DNA of 64,000 nt from Phymorhynchus buccinoides (Eukaryota > Mollusca > Gastropoda > Neogastropoda > Raphitomidae): positions 21,783,099-21,847,098 of the forward strand of contig CM065713.1 in NCBI GenBank assembly GCA_017654935.2, in the 5' to 3' direction. A program made the translations under genes and the position numbers. Shown here one piece after another: positions 47,801 through 59,453 of this stretch (within the stretch, counting starts at the first letter, position 1; each line of letters begins with the position of its first letter). The notes below the pieces were generated by a model that saw only the letters and a program-made list of their open reading frames with translations, made no database searches and was not told the DNA's origin.

Positions 47801-48035
47801 CGTGTGCCCATGCACTTAGCATACGTTAAACCCAGTGGCAACGAAAAAGTTGTCATTTAGTCAAAAATGTACCCCCCCCCCCCCCCCCCCTCATCAGTGC
47901 CAAAAATCGCATGCAAAAAATTTATAAAAAAAAAAAAAATTGGGTGGCGCGCCTCTGGCTGCGACACGCTCTCCAGGTGGGAGCAACCCGAATTTCACAG
48001 AGACGCCTCTGTGACTATAAAGTACCTAATACCTA
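47727..48035 (+). mobile_element. tRNA-derived SINE, 5' truncated
   Basis: The body starts at CTCTCATTCTGCACTAGGCC and runs through GGATGAGACGATAAACCGAGG to the CTGTGACTATAAAGTACCTA tail. A C run lies at 47872-47890. The tRNA head is absent. Confidence 0.78.
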
Positions 48036-48289
48036 ATAATAATACCAATACATGTAGATAGCGAGCACATTATAAGCTTTAAGCTTGTTGCTCATTTATG
48101 TTGACAATGTATTGATGAATGTGTGCCCTGTTGATCCGAATAAAAAATTATTTAAACCAACAGTTTCCAATGTAACTCACAGGCTATCTTTGCACTTTCA
48201 CTTCTGGTTAAACTTCATGACCTCCATAACCAGCAAAATGCATCTTCTCAAATTCTCATAATCCGGCAACGCCGGCTCCAGGCAAAAAA

Positions 48290-48545
48290 ATAAATTCCTG
48301 AACTTCAGAACATCCTGGACACAAAAATCCTGAACTTCAGGACATCCAGGACAATAAAATTCTGAACTTCAGGACATCCAGGACAATAAAATCCTGAACT
48401 TCAGGACATCCTGGACAATAAAATCCTGAACTTCAGGACATCCAGGACAATAAAATCCTGAACTTCAGGACATCCAGGACAAAACAATCCTGAACTTTGG
48501 ACATCCAGGACAATAAAATCCTGAACTTCAGGACATCCTGAAAGC
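48290..48545. repeat. ~36-bp tandem repeat (CCTGAACTTCAGGACATCC)
   Basis: About seven units of AATCCTGAACTTCAGGACAT plus CCAGGACAATAA. The unit contains a short palindrome CTGAACTTCAG. Single units occur at 41175-41215. Confidence 0.9.
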
Positions 48546-48858
48546 AGGAGCACCCATGAAGAAACTAACAACAAATAAGAAAACAAACAAAAAACGAGAA
48601 AAAGAAGGGAGGAATTACCCGCTTTAATCTACGTCGAATCAACTGCCCACTTCCCTACACACACACACACACACACAGCACACGCAAAGAGTTAGAACAA
48701 AACACAGGAATTAACAAAAGTGGTGTGGGGGGGGGGGATGCGATTTCAAACTTAAAAGGACACACTGACGGATGAGTTTTTGCAAGAAAAACACGTCGAG
48801 ATCACCACAAAGACAGCCTTTTCAAGGATTGGAACATTCCCTAACTTCCCTACACACA

Positions 48859-49410
48859 CAGACCTGTTTACCCTTATAATGAACAACCTGGAATTTGCCA
48901 CAGAAAAACCCGGAATTTGAGAGAGAGAAAAAAACAGAATTCACATCGCAATGTCGCTTATGCCGCTATGCGAAATTTTGAAGTCCACGTTGCAGTACTT
49001 GCAGTGTGCATGCTCGTCTCCCAAACGCGAACTTGTTATTCCAGGCACTTTCAAATACTTTTGAGAAAACTTCTGCTTCACTTTAGGCCGTTTCACCCTA
49101 TCACTGCTGTCGCTTGTCGAAGATTTCTGGCGCTTGCCGCCTGCGGCTGACTTGCCTGACGACATGTTTGGCGCAAAACTACAATCTCTGCCAACAAGAA
49201 ATACTATCATTGATTGAGGGGGGGTCCACGGACCAATGAAACATCGAGTCTCAGAAACTCCAAGGTTTCGGTCAACCCTTGCGTCTTTTCATACAAACGG
49301 AAACAAATAATCCCAGGATTTTCAGCATTCACGCGGAATTTATCATTTTACCCAGAATTTTTCCTGTTTCCAGGATAATTCCGGCAAAACCGGGAAGGTA
49401 AACAGGTCTG
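48859..49410. mobile_element. hAT-like element (CAGACCTGTTTACCC ends)
   Basis: This 552-bp element has termini CAGACCTGTTTACCC and a matching inverted end (GTAAACAGGTCTG). Its flanks are CACACA and CGCACA, a 6-bp duplication with one mismatch. It carries a fragment of transposase coding sequence on the minus strand (48941-49210) and shares its ends with the elements at 14097 and 22733. Confidence 0.8.
48941..49210 (-). pseudogene. hAT-like transposase N-terminal fragment with zinc-finger start
   Basis: This 90-codon frame contains SSGKSAAGGKRQKSS, then KVKQKFSQKYLKVPGI and GDEHAHCKYCNVDFKISHSG. The C-x2-C-x-x-DF-x-[IV]-x-H-x-G pattern is the BED/TTF-like zinc finger at the N-terminus of hAT-family transposases of the KIAA1586/ZNF862 type. 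The frame stops soon after, before any catalytic domain. This links the CAGACCTG-ended, 6-bp-TSD family to hAT. Confidence 0.62.
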
Positions 49411-50008
49411 CGCACAGCACACGCAAAGAGTTAGAAAAAAACAGGAATGCACACACCGTGAAGTCTATTACTCTGATTGCCCCCTTGGGAACTATGGCCC
49501 CCAGTGGCCTCAACCCCCCCCCCCCTCCCCCCCCCGCGCCAGTAAAACACCCGTCTCTCCCTGCCCCCATCCCCCACCCTTTCCTCCCTTCCACCCTCTT
49601 GTTTCCCCCACACCCTTCTATTTGTTTTCCCTTTCCCTTCTTCTTCAACCTTCCTGCCCCCCCCCCCCCCCCCCCCTCCCCCACCTTATTAGATTCTCTC
49701 CACCCAACAACAACTGCTCACCCCTTTCCCCACCCCCACCCTCACTCCCACCCTTCCCTCTGCCATCACAAAAATAAGTCAGAAAGAGAGCAGATGATAA
49801 AAAAGCAAAGGGAAAAGGCAAGAGTCAAAGAGAGCGGCAGATTAGAGGAAGCTACAAGCACATAACTTCCAGAAGGCGGGGGAACTATTTTTACGAAAGA
49901 CCCCCCCCCCCCCCCCCCCCGTTATTCCCACTTAGTAACATACGTTCACTTAGCAACGACTTTGAGAGAGAAAAAAATGCAGTCAGTCAATTTGAGGAAG
50001 TTCTAATA
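49411..50008. other. C-rich intron and dispersed repeat
   Basis: C-rich tracts at 49516-49535 and 49656-49682, and the AACTTCCAGAAGGCGG repeat at about 49785-49885 followed by a C run at 49902-49920. The proline frames are not genes. Confidence 0.6.
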
Positions 50009-50172
50009 CAGCGGAACCTCCCTTATAAGACTCCCTCCTTTTTAAGACCTACTTCTCTGAGACATTGCCCTTCTTTGTAAGTATCAAAATTACCTCCCTT
50101 ATACAACTCCCTCCCATTTAAGACCTCAATTTGGGTGATTTCTGAAGGTCTTACATAAGGGAGGTTCCACTG
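50009..50172. mobile_element. TA-flanked MITE (CAGTGGAACCTCCC family)
   Basis: 164 bp with ends CAGCGGAACCTCCC and GGAGGTTCCACTG and TA on both sides. Confidence 0.78.
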
Positions 50173-50944
50173 TACATCAGTGAGCACACAACAACAACAA
50201 CAACAACGTATGGTATTCATACGGCGCTGAATCTTGATATAAATCAAATCAAAGCGCACACACACGTTAGCATTCATAGCGCATTCAAACAAAAATGCAA
50301 TACAAAGCGAGCACACACGTTTGACATAAATGGTGTACAGCAGAAACAGACCTAAAGGCAAGAGAGAGAGAAGAGAAAGAGAGTGGAGCCTCAATCACGG
50401 GGGAACAGGTGGGTTTTGAGGTTAGATTTGAAGGCTGAGAGGGTCGGTCGCTGACGGAGGGAAAGAGGAAGTTTGTTCCACACACACACACATGCTGAAC
50501 AAACTCGCTAGCACACACCAACACATTTGCATGGCTCAACGTTCAAGCACAAAGGTACAGGCACTATCATTCCAAATGAATAAAATCAACCTAGACACAA
50601 AATCAGTCCAAAAAATGAGCTGAAAGCAAATAAAAATCAAGGGAGAGGGATCTTAAAAAATATATATACAAAAATAAAACACACACACTCAGCCAAGAAA
50701 CTGTGAATTGCAGCATCGACTCAACAAATGCAACAAAACAAATTGGAAAAAACAAAAACCACACACACGTACACAACATTTTCATCAAAGAGAAAAAATA
50801 ACCTAAATAAACAGAATACAAAAAACAACCACACAGATTAATACTCCCCTAAAATAGAAGCAAAAGCTTCATGAGGCAAAAGCTTCATGAAAAAACAAAC
50901 AACACAATAAAATAAACATGCCAGCAAGCGAGCAAGCCAAGTAC
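50173..50944. other. Intron with dispersed repeat
   Basis: About 50200-50480 (CGCTGAATCTTGATATAAAT through GGTGGGTTTTGAGGTTAGAT to AGTTTGTTCCACAC) looks like a dispersed element. The rest, to exon 3, is A-rich intron. Confidence 0.45.
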
Positions 50945-51265
50945 CTCAGTCGCCCCTTCCACGGACAACATTGAAGTTCCACCACCTCCACCACCCAACA
51001 TCCCTACGATGCTAGTGGACTGGGCCAACATCCTGGGCCGTACCACCTGCCGGCGGGTGGCGGCGTCGGATTTCGAGCGCATGATGCCGACTCCCCCGCC
51101 CCCGCAGCCGCGGCCCCGATCGGCCGACCCCGTGCGATAGAAGGCCGCGGGGACGGAGGTTTGCTTGACGTGCTTGACGCTGCCTCTGCTCTGCATCTGC
51201 CGGGGGGGTCTGGTGTCCATGTTGGTCGTGGTGGAGGTCGAGGAGGGGGAGGGGGAGGAGGAGGA
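50945..51265 (-). CDS. RhoGEF gene, exon 3 (basic/Ser/Gly-rich linker)
   Basis: This is the largest exon seen: 321 nt, 107 codons, phase 0/0. The acceptor is CTTCCCTACAG and the donor GTACTTG. It begins with a run of Ser/Pro codons (TCC/CCC repeats), then NMDTRPPRQMQSRGS, a Lys/Arg-rich part, a Gly cluster, MRSKSDAATRR, another Gly run and SMLSVEGATE. The RSKSD block resembles a phosphorylation-type linker motif but no domain is recognised. Two other reading frames are also open across this GC-rich exon. The chosen frame is the one that joins exons 2 and 4 in phase and has the more ordinary amino-acid composition. Confidence 0.75.
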
Positions 51266-52286
51266 CTGTAGGGAAGACTACATACACAACAAGCCGCCCA
51301 GGTCACCCACCACATCATACATGACATACAAATTCGGGGGAACAAAAAAAACCAACTCTACTAAAATTACTGAAACAGACTGCAACGTCGCTGGAACATA
51401 CAACAAACAAACTGCGTTCGCCGAAATATCCAGTAGTTTTGCTTTGTCTCTTGTGAATAAAATAACGTCACTTTACACTTGTCGTGTAGTTGTTGGTTTG
51501 TTGTACTAAAATGACTATAAAATCTTAGAAAAGCACAAGGTCTACATAACATTCAACATGTCATCCACTTATCACAACGTTACACGTTGTACACACGATA
51601 TCGTCGGTGAAATTCAAAAACCTTGGATCTCGATTTTGAGGGGGGGGGGGGGGGGGGGGGGTTTGAGTTAGATGCATAGTCAGCTCTTTAATTTTTCCCG
51701 CCACCTTCCACCAAAAGCTCGTATCTCTAACGACTTTCTATCTGGGGTAAATGAGGTTGCGTAAATTGACGAAAAACTCAAAAGTCCCAAAATTCAGATT
51801 TACTTAAGGACAAAAAACCTTGTATCTTCATTCTTTTCAAGTATTAGAAAATAAAAATGCAGGACTAAACATTTAACAAAATGTCTTGAACAACATATCC
51901 ATCATAGTTAATCAATTATTAGAAAATAAAAATGCAGGACTAAACATTTAACAAAATGTCTTGAACAACATATCCATCATAGTTAATCAATTGTGGTAAA
52001 CGCGGTTAATTTATAAAACTTTTTTTATCATTTTTCTCAAAAATTCAGATACGAGGTTTCTGAACTTCAACGACGATATGTATTTCAGGAGGGAAAACAA
52101 AATCTTAACACGTTTTGCTACAGAACGCATTGTCCAATGAACTAGGACATAAAAATGTGTACGTAAATATTCACATCTCCCAAATGTGTGTATTTGTGCA
52201 CAATGCGTGTGTGTGTGTTTTCCCTTTGTCTCCCACAAGCCTTGTGAACAAAACGGGGAAAAGAACACTTAAGAAACAGATACAAA
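51266..52286. other. Intron between exons 2 and 3, left part
   Basis: A 72-bp direct repeat (ATTAGAAAATAAAAATGCAG...) occurs at 51845 and 51917. A G run is at 51641-51661. The inverted pair AAATTCAAAAACCTTGGATC and GATACGAGGTTTCTGAACTT spans about 51605-52070. No gene. Confidence 0.55.
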
Positions 52287-52290
52287 CTTC

Positions 52291-52765
52291 TTCTTTTTAA
52301 CTCATTCCATGCTGGCCAGTTGCTTCCCTTTGCAAGCGTTCTGTACTGGCCGATTTGCATAGGTTGCCAAAAAATTATTTTCTAAATAATGGTAACAGAT
52401 ACAAACGTGACATTTTGGCAATATGTACACAATATACAGTACTAACACCTGCAACAGTTTCAAAGCATCCAAGTGATTAGTTTTGATTTGTGATATATTA
52501 AAATAAATGCATGTTTTGTCAAGCCAGGCACACTCATAATAGCGAAAATATAATTTTAAGGTCCCAAAATAACCGGCAGCCAGCCAGTCAGTGTTAGAGG
52601 CATGAATGAAACGTAGTAGTAGCCCTCCGAGCCAATTTGAAGCACGCATGACTGTTAACCTATGAACTATGAATTTTTAAAGTTCACATGCGATATCCCG
52701 TTACCTTAGTAACGAGGCGTTGTGCGCATGCCCTGCGACGAGAGCGTAGGTTAGTATAGAAAGAG
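52291..52765. mobile_element. TTAA-flanked ~470-bp element, copy 1
   Basis: TTAA at 52287-52290 and 52766-52769; ends CTCATTCCATGCTGG and ATAGAAAGAG. It is nearly identical to 58989-59453 (only scattered differences), so it moved recently. A 115-codon minus-strand frame is shared by both copies, but I recognise no domain in it. Confidence 0.8.
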
Positions 52766-52769
52766 TTAA

Positions 52770-53988
52770 AGTAGGTTAATTATATTACTGTAGATATGCC
52801 TTAATAACAATTATTGTGGCGGTACCATAGCCGATGAGGTTTATCCGAGGCGTGGTTACCGCTACACCTATCTATATTGATAAAAACTCGGGACTTTAAT
52901 GGTGCTGCACTGCCTCTGGGCATTGCGACCAGTATTGTTCCCACCATCTTTGTATTTACAAATGTCCCATATGTGTCTATGACCGAGAGGACGTAAAACA
53001 CCATTTTTCAAGTAGGTTAAAAAATATTAAAAATTTTTAAAGAAAGCTTGGTGTTTTAGTCATCAACCATATTAGTGACTTTTATTACCGTCTTGAAATC
53101 TCATTACACAATGTATTTCAATTACAACATGACTCACAAATCACTGTACACATACTTAAGGTACAGAATTTAAGCTGTCAGCATCAACACTTGAAACATA
53201 CAACATAACACACATAAAACATGTGTACTACTACCACAGCAAATAATAATAATAATAACAAACACACACACGCGCGCGCAAACACACACACACAAAAAGT
53301 CAAGACCCTAACCTACAAGAAACAAGTTCAAAAACACACACAAAACACTTATACATGTGGGAGAAAAAACGCAAAAAAACCCACCTTTCGCTGTTGTTTG
53401 CTTTTCCATTTGTTTTTAAATATAAATAAATCTACACACACACACACACAAAAAACCCAAATTTTTTCTCTTTTTTTTTTAAAGTGCAGGAAATAAACAA
53501 AGAGAAATTCAAATATTTGATAGATGACAAACAAACTCAAACCACACACAATACAATCTGTCTAGTCAATTTCATATCACAGAATCAGTAAATGCAAAAA
53601 AACAAAAAATCAGAAAAACGTGTACAAAAATGTTTTTTTTTAAAAAGGGGGTGGGGGGGTTATAAAACAAGGGGGAAAAGGTGGGGATAGAAAATTTCAT
53701 GCCCCACATGGCCGAAAGGCCGAAGAGGGCGTAAAGCCTTATTTCGGGGATAGAAAACAAAAGCAAAGGGTGATATTTTCAGAACATATTATTGAAAATT
53801 CCCCTGCTTCTCATAAATTCAAATCATGGATGAGAAGACACAAAAAAACCAAGTTCATTTCACGATTTGGGAGAAAGAAAAAAAAGTCAGGAAAGCAACC
53901 AACTGAAAAATTAAGCATAAGAGGAGATTCACACTTGTCAACCCCCCTTCACTACTGGAGAAAAAGTCAAGAGATTATAGAATTTTAA
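52770..53988. other. Intron without recognised genes
   Basis: About 52815-53000 contains the GGGCATTGC repeat shared with 45660. The rest is A-rich with short (CA)n. Confidence 0.5.
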
Positions 53989-54138
53989 CCCTTTCTCCGC
54001 CAATGTCGCATTTTTGCACCACAATAGTTTGTGCAAAACAAAACATATATATACAGTTGTGACATCAAAAGTTATGATGTCAAACATCAATGACATCATA
54101 TTGTCCACAGTAGACATGGGGGGGCGGCAGGGAAGGGG
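53989..54138. mobile_element. Degraded TTAA MITE (CCCTTTCACCGCCA family)
   Basis: TTAA at 53985-53988 and 54139-54142; left end CCCTTTCTCCGCCAATG; right end degraded. Confidence 0.65.
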
Positions 54139-54366
54139 TTAAACTGCCCTACTTCCCGATCTGGATGAGAGCAAAACGACGTGTTCGACAAAACAGAGAA
54201 AGAGATCAGAAAAAAAACCTCTACCAAAACGAAAGCCAAATACCCGTCCATTTGCCTCCTAAACAAAAATGCTTTCTAGTTAGCGCACGGATATAGCCAG
54301 ACGGACGGACAGACAGACAGGTAGACAAAGAGACAGACAGACAGACAGACGGATAGACCAACTGAC

Positions 54367-54450
54367 CCAGGAGTTGAGGGAGGCCCCGTCGGTGTGACTG
54401 ACCAGGTCCAGGTCTGAGAAGCGCTGAGATCCTTGGCTGGAGCTGGGGGT
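54367..54450 (-). CDS. RhoGEF gene, exon 2 (Ser-rich linker)
   Basis: This is an 84-nt exon (28 codons, phase 0/0) with acceptor TGTGTGTGTGGCAG and donor GTCAGT. The peptide starts TPSSSQGSQRF, continues SDLDLVSHTDG and ends SLNSW. It has no recognised domain. The serine-rich composition fits the linker between the coiled coil and the LH domain of RGS-type RhoGEFs. It is accepted because both splice sites are good, the frame is open and the phases match the exons on either side. A (GACA)n microsatellite follows the donor directly at about 54298-54358. Confidence 0.72.
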
Positions 54451-54659
54451 CTGCCACACACACAAAAACACGACCTTGCAAGCTTTTAACCCTTTCACTG
54501 CCCCGGGATACTGTTGATCAGGGGGCATTTCTCTTAACTAGATAAATCTATAAAACTGTTAAAATTACAAGGGAAAAGAGCATCTCCTGAAGCTTAAAAC
54601 CTCCTCTGTCATTTGACTTTTCCACATCCACTTTTCTCTGAATTCGGAGAATTCTCTGA

Positions 54660-54832
54660 AGATTGACGTGCCTGGGTTCATACAAATTGACCCCACGGCC
54701 CCACCTCCTCCCCCTCCACCTTCTGGAAGTTCTATGCCTGTAACTTCCGCTAATCTGTCACCTCTCTGTGACTCTGCCTTTTCCCTTTGCTTTCTGCCAT
54801 CTACTGTCTTTGTGCCTTATTGGCCCATTCAA
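54660..54832. repeat. Dispersed repeat, inverted relative to 55085-55250
   Basis: CCACCTTCTGGAAGTTC to TGTGCCTTATTGGCCCATTC is the reverse complement of the repeat within the LINE insert. The insert's GTACAGCCGACACTTTCCG part recurs inverted at about 56450-56575. Confidence 0.65.
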
Positions 54833-55735
54833 GATGCCCTGAAGACTCTAGTCTCGGCTTTTATTCTGTCTCGCCTTGACTACTGTAACTCACTTCTTGC
54901 TGGCTGTCCATCAACTCTTCTTCTTCTTCTTCTTCTGTGTTCCCAGGCCATATGGCCATAATGGGTAAGGTACGTATGTGTCCGGTTTTCAGTTTTCACT
55001 CGACTCCCCGCTGCGTACAGCCGACACTTTCCGATTTCGGAGGAGCTCAAAGGAGAAAAAGTATTTGGAAGAGACGTTTTGGGGGAAAAAGGCACGAGAA
55101 TGGGCCAATAAGCCAGAAAGATAGCAGATGACAGAAAGCAAAGGGAAAAGGCAGAGTCAAAGAGAGTGGACAGATTAGAGGAAGTTACAAGCACAGAACT
55201 TCCAGAAGGTGGGATAACTATTTGTACGGCAGACCCCCCCGGTATCCCCACGGGGGTCCATCAACTCTCATCTCTTGGCTCCAACGGGTCCAGAATAATG
55301 CTGCTCGTCTCATTTCTCGCTCCCCTAGGTACGATCATATCGCTCCGGTTCTTTGTTCCCTACATTGGCTCCCAGTTCGATCACGTATTGACTACAAAAT
55401 TCTCCTCCTGGTCTTCAAGTCACTGAAGAAGAAAAGTTTTGTTTTACGTCCTCCCGGAATTAACCATGTGGGACAGAAAGTCACTGAATGATCAGGCTCC
55501 CTTATATCTCTCTGATCTTCTTCATCTCTATGTCCCAGCTCGCCAACTACGTTCATCTTCTGATTCTCGTCTCATTTCCCTTCCCTCCATCCGCCTCAAA
55601 TCTGCTGGCAAGGACGTTCTTTTTTCTGTAAAGCACCATCTCTTTGGAATTCTCTGCCTTCTCCTCTCCGACACTCCAACTCAGTCTCCTCATTCAAAAC
55701 CTCTCTTTAAACCCATCTTTTTCCTGCTGCATCCT
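54833..55735 (+). pseudogene. Broken non-LTR retrotransposon, C-terminal RT region
   Basis: Fragments read LKTLVSAFILSRLDYCNSLL (54836-54906), then LQRVQNNAARLISRSPRYDH and LHWLPVRSRIDYKILLLVFK (about 55275-55430), then QAPLYLSDLLHLYVPARQLR (55490-55560). S-R-L-D-Y-C-N-S-L and the LHWLPVxxRIxYKIL block are typical of the reverse-transcriptase end in CR1/L2-like LINEs. Frameshifts break it, and a foreign insert splits it at about 54907-55256. No endonuclease or RT core remains. Confidence 0.8.
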
Positions 55736-55789
55736 AAATATTTGATCAGTTATCTATCGTTGTGTGCACGGGAGGGAAGATTGAATAGG

Positions 55790-56187
55790 TTTGTGCTGTG
55801 TTTTGTGGCGTTTGTCAAGTCAAGTCAAGTCAAAATGATCTTTATTGACGATAAAAGAATAAGCTTGATAAAGCTTTTTTTTACATCCTGTCGTGTGAGT
55901 GTGTGTGTGTGTTTGTTGTGCATGTGTGTGAGCATGCATGTATGCGTACATGCATGCGTGTGTGCTGGGGTGTGTTTGGTTTTGTGTGGTGTGTGTGTAC
56001 GCATATCTATGTGTGTGTCTGTATGTATGTGTGTGTCTGTCTGTCTGCGTGCGTATGTTGTGTGTGAGTGTACTTGTATGTGTATCCTCTAACATTCGTG
56101 TATGTGTGTTGGTGTATGTGGTCAGTCCGTGCAACTCTGTTGCTATCGTTACTGAATGAAAGATGAATAATGAGTCTGTGTCGATAA

Positions 56188-56254
<67 letters not shown>

Positions 56255-56425
56255 TGTGCGTGCGTGTGCGTGTGTGTGTCGCTTTGTGTATGCGTTGTTG
56301 CTGGTTTGTGTCATTCCTAAACACTATTTTTGTTGTCTACTTGTTGATGACTATTCGATTGTAAAGCGTTTGGGGCAAATTTGAGGTAAAGCGCTATATA
56401 AATGTACTATTATTATTATTATTCT
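55790..56425 (+). repeat. Dispersed repeat with (GT)n, third copy of the 20760 family
   Basis: Contains GGTCAGTCCGTGCAACTC, a (GT)n at about 56190-56250, and the 3' end GTAAAGCGCTATATAAATG with (ATT)n. A (GTCAA)n-like TCAAGTCAAGTCAAGTC lies at 55818. Confidence 0.72.
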
Positions 56426-56616
56426 CCTGCCTTTTTTGTTGTTGCAAATCTTCCCAATTTTCTCCTTTGAGCTCCTCCGAAATCAGAATGTGTCGGCTGC
56501 ACGCAGCTGGGAGACCACTGAAAACTGAAAAACGGACATTACCCATTATGGCCATACACCCTGGGAACGCAGAAGAAGAAGAAGAGAAGAGAGAAGAAGA
56601 TAGCAGAGACACTCAC

Positions 56617-56742
56617 GGAGGGTTCGTCGCTTCCTGTCAGCTGTCGTAGTTGGTTCTCTAACGTCTTCACCGTTCTTTCCTTCTCCAGTAGCTGAGTGTG
56701 CAGTTTCTCTGACGGCGTCTTCACGTACTGTCGTTGATGTTT
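56617..56742 (-). CDS. RhoGEF2/ARHGEF11-12-like gene, exon 1 in this window (coiled coil)
   Basis: This 126-nt internal exon (42 codons, phase 0 at both ends) is the most 5' coding piece seen. The acceptor is CTCCACGCAG and the donor is GTGAGTG. It encodes KHQRQYVKTP at the start and then a charged heptad-like stretch (KLHTQLLEKERTVKTLENQL) ending GSDEPS. This looks like the coiled coil found between the PDZ and LH domains in ARHGEF11/12. Family assignment comes from the downstream exons, to which it joins in frame. The acceptor and first 18 exon bases are repeated about 30 times in the array immediately upstream. A PDZ domain is expected further 5', but no PDZ exon was found between 58.9 and 64 kb, so the start codon is outside the window. 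Confidence 0.8.
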
Positions 56743-57726
56743 CTGCGTGGAGAGGAACACACACACACACACACACACCAAAAGTCATGCACAGTACCGT
56801 CGTTGATGTTTCTGCATGGAGAGAAAACACACACACAAAGCCATGCACAGTACTGTCGTTGATGTTTCTGCATGGAGAGAAACACACACACACAAAGCCA
56901 TGCACAGTACTGTCGCTGATGTTTCTGCATGGAGAGAAACACACACACAAAGCCATGTACAGTACTGTCGTTGATGTTTCTGCATGGAGAGAAACACACA
57001 CACAAAGCCATGCACAGTACTGTCGTTGATGTTTCTGCATGGAGAGAAACACACACACAAAGCCATGCACAGTACTGTCGTTGATGTTTCTGCATGGAGA
57101 GAAACACACACACAAAGCCATGTACAGTACTGTCGTTGATGTTTCTGCATGGAGAGAAATACACACACACAAAGTCATGTACAGTACTGTCGTTGATGTT
57201 TCTGCATGGAGAGAAACACACACACACAAAGCCATGCACAGTACTGTCGTTGATGTTTCTGCATGGAGAGAAACACACACACACAAAGCCATGCACAGTA
57301 CTGTCGTTGATGTTTCTGCATGGAGAGAAAAACACACACAACGCCATGCACAGTACTGTCGTTGATGTTTCTGCATGGAGAGAAAAACACACACAAAGCC
57401 ATGCACAGTACTGTCGTTGATGTTTCTGCATGGAGAGAAACACACACACACACACACACAAAAAGTCATGTACAGTACTGTCGTCGATGTTTCTGCATGG
57501 AGAGAAACACACACACACACAAAGCCATGCACAGTACTGTCGCTGATGTTTCTGCGTGGAGAGAAACACACACACAAAGCCATGCACAGTACTGTCGCTG
57601 ATGTTTCTGCGTGGAGAGGAAAGAACACACACACAAAGTCATGTACAGTACTGTCATTGATGTTTCTGCATGGAGAGAAACACACACAAAAAGTCATGTA
57701 CAGTACTGTCATTGATGTTTCTGCAT
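56743..57726 (-). repeat. Exon-1 acceptor minisatellite, proximal block (~55-bp unit)
   Basis: About 17 tandem units of roughly 55 bp run head to tail into exon 1. On the minus strand each unit holds CTCTCCATGCAG followed by AAACATCAACGACAGTAC, the exon's own acceptor and first 18 bases, and then diverges into TGTGCATGGCTTTGTGTG. Variation is mostly in the length of the (CA)n segment. Open frames through the array arise from the repeat and are not genes. Confidence 0.93.
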
Positions 57727-58189
57727 CAGGCATGAAAACTACTGTTCCCAAAAAAAGAGGAGATTTTTTCAGCCGAGAAATCCTTCCACCCAGATTTTCA
57801 GCTGACGTCAGAAGTTTTGTTGAGCGGGGCAGGGACTGTTACCAAAAAAAAAATTCCGGCACAAATAACTGACGTCAGAACTTTTGTTCAGCGGGCGGGA
57901 GGGCCTAATCTGTTCAAAAAAATTGGAAACGGCGGAGCTGTTTTCATGCCTGATATTTCTTCTTCTTTTTCACCCATTCTTCGTGCACAGACGCCATTTT
58001 GGAAGTGATGACGCCGGGAGGAGGAGAAGGCGTGAAATGATGATTGTGCCATTTAAAGACCCAGCATGCCGAGTTTTTATTCGATTTTCGATTACATTTT
58101 TTTTAGGCAGAGATTTATTTTTTTAGGCGGAGATTTCGGAAAATAATTAGGCGGAGAAGGCGAAGAAAACGGAGATGTTTTCATGCCTG
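57727..58189. mobile_element. hAT-like MITE inserted in the exon-1 array
   Basis: This 463-bp element has inverted termini CAGGCATGAAAAC and GTTTTCATGCCTG and is flanked by direct repeats CTGCAT (57721-57726 and 58190-58195). It interrupts the minisatellite, so it arrived after the array had formed. The CAG start and 6-bp target duplication match the other elements at 11206, 14097 and 22733. No transposase is encoded. Confidence 0.82.
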
Positions 58190-58890
58190 CTGCATGGAGG
58201 AAAAAAGCCATGCACAGTACTGTCGTTGATGTTTCTGCATGGAGAGAAACACACACACACAAAGCCATGCACAGTACTGTCGCTGATGTTTCTGCATGGA
58301 GAGAAACACACACACACAAAGCCATGCACAGTACTGTCGCTGATGTTTCTGCATGGAGAGAAACACACACACACAAAGCCATGCACAGTACTGTCGCTGA
58401 TGTTTCTGCATGGAGAGAAACACACACACACAAAGCCATGCACAGTACTGTCATTGATGTTTCTGCATGGAGAGAAACACACACAAAAAGCCATGCACAG
58501 TACTGTCGTTGATGTTTCTGCATGGAGAGAAACACACACACAAAGCCATGCACAGTACTGTCGCTGATGTTTCTGCATGGAGAGAAACACACACACAAAG
58601 CCATGCACAGTACTGTCGTTGATGTTTCTGCATGGAGAGAAACACACACACAAAGCCATGCACAGTACTGTCGTTGATGTTTCTGCATGGAGAGAAACAC
58701 ACACACAAAGCCATGCACAGTTCTGTCATTGATGTTTCTGCATGGAGAGAAAAACACACAAAAAGCCATGCACAGTACTGTCGTTGATGTTTCTGCATGG
58801 AGAAAAACACACACACACAAAGCCATGCACAGTACTGTCGTTGATGTTTCTGCATGGAGAAAAACACACACACACAAAGCCATGCACAGT
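58190..58890 (-). repeat. Exon-1 acceptor minisatellite, distal block
   Basis: About 12-13 further units of the same 55-bp repeat lie on the far side of the inserted element. Each has a copy of the exon-1 acceptor and first codons. The array ends abruptly at a different repeat (about 58905 onward). Confidence 0.92.
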
Positions 58891-58988
58891 ACCTTTTTAT
58901 TGTTTTATTTTATGCAGGAGTTTCGCTCACAACAAAGGAAATAGCTTCACTTTTTTGTTTACTGCACTACAAAAAAGAAAAAGCTTAA

Positions 58989-59453
58989 CTCATTCCATGC
59001 TGGCCAGTTGGTTCCCTTTGCAAGCGTTCTGTACTGGCCGATTTGCATAGGTTGCCAAAAAATTATTTTCTAAATAATGGTAACAGATACAAACGTGACA
59101 TTTAGGCAATATGTACACAATATACAGTACTAACACCTGTAACAGTTTCAAAGCATCCACTTGATTAGTTTTGATTTGTGATATTTTAAAATAAATGCAT
59201 GTTTTGTCAAGCCAGGCACACTCATAATAGCGAAAATATAATTTTAAGGTCCCAAAATAACCGGCAGCCAACCAATCAGTGTTAGAGGCATGAATGAAAC
59301 GTAGTAGTAGCCCTCTGAGCCACTTTGAAGCACGCATGACTGTTAACCTATGAACTATGAATTTTTAAAGTTCACATGCGATATCCCGTTACCTTAGTAA
59401 CGAGGCGTTGTGCGCATGCCCTGCGACGAGAGCGCAGGTTAGTATAGAAAGAG
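58989..59453. mobile_element. TTAA-flanked ~470-bp element, copy 2
   Basis: TTAA at 58985-58988 and 59454-59457. See copy 1. The TTAA target suggests a piggyBac-like non-autonomous element. Confidence 0.8.

Noticed and set aside
52302..52649. 115-codon minus-strand frame shared with 58990-59337
   Set aside because: It lies wholly inside a TTAA-flanked repeat and has no recognised domain. Conservation reflects the recent age of the two copies rather than coding selection.
54660..54961. 97-codon plus-strand frame
   Set aside because: A fusion of an inverted dispersed repeat with the start of the LINE fragment, not one gene.
56546..58883. 401-, 303- and 263-codon frames
   Set aside because: Products of the 55-bp exon-1 acceptor minisatellite; only the segment 56617-56742 is coding.
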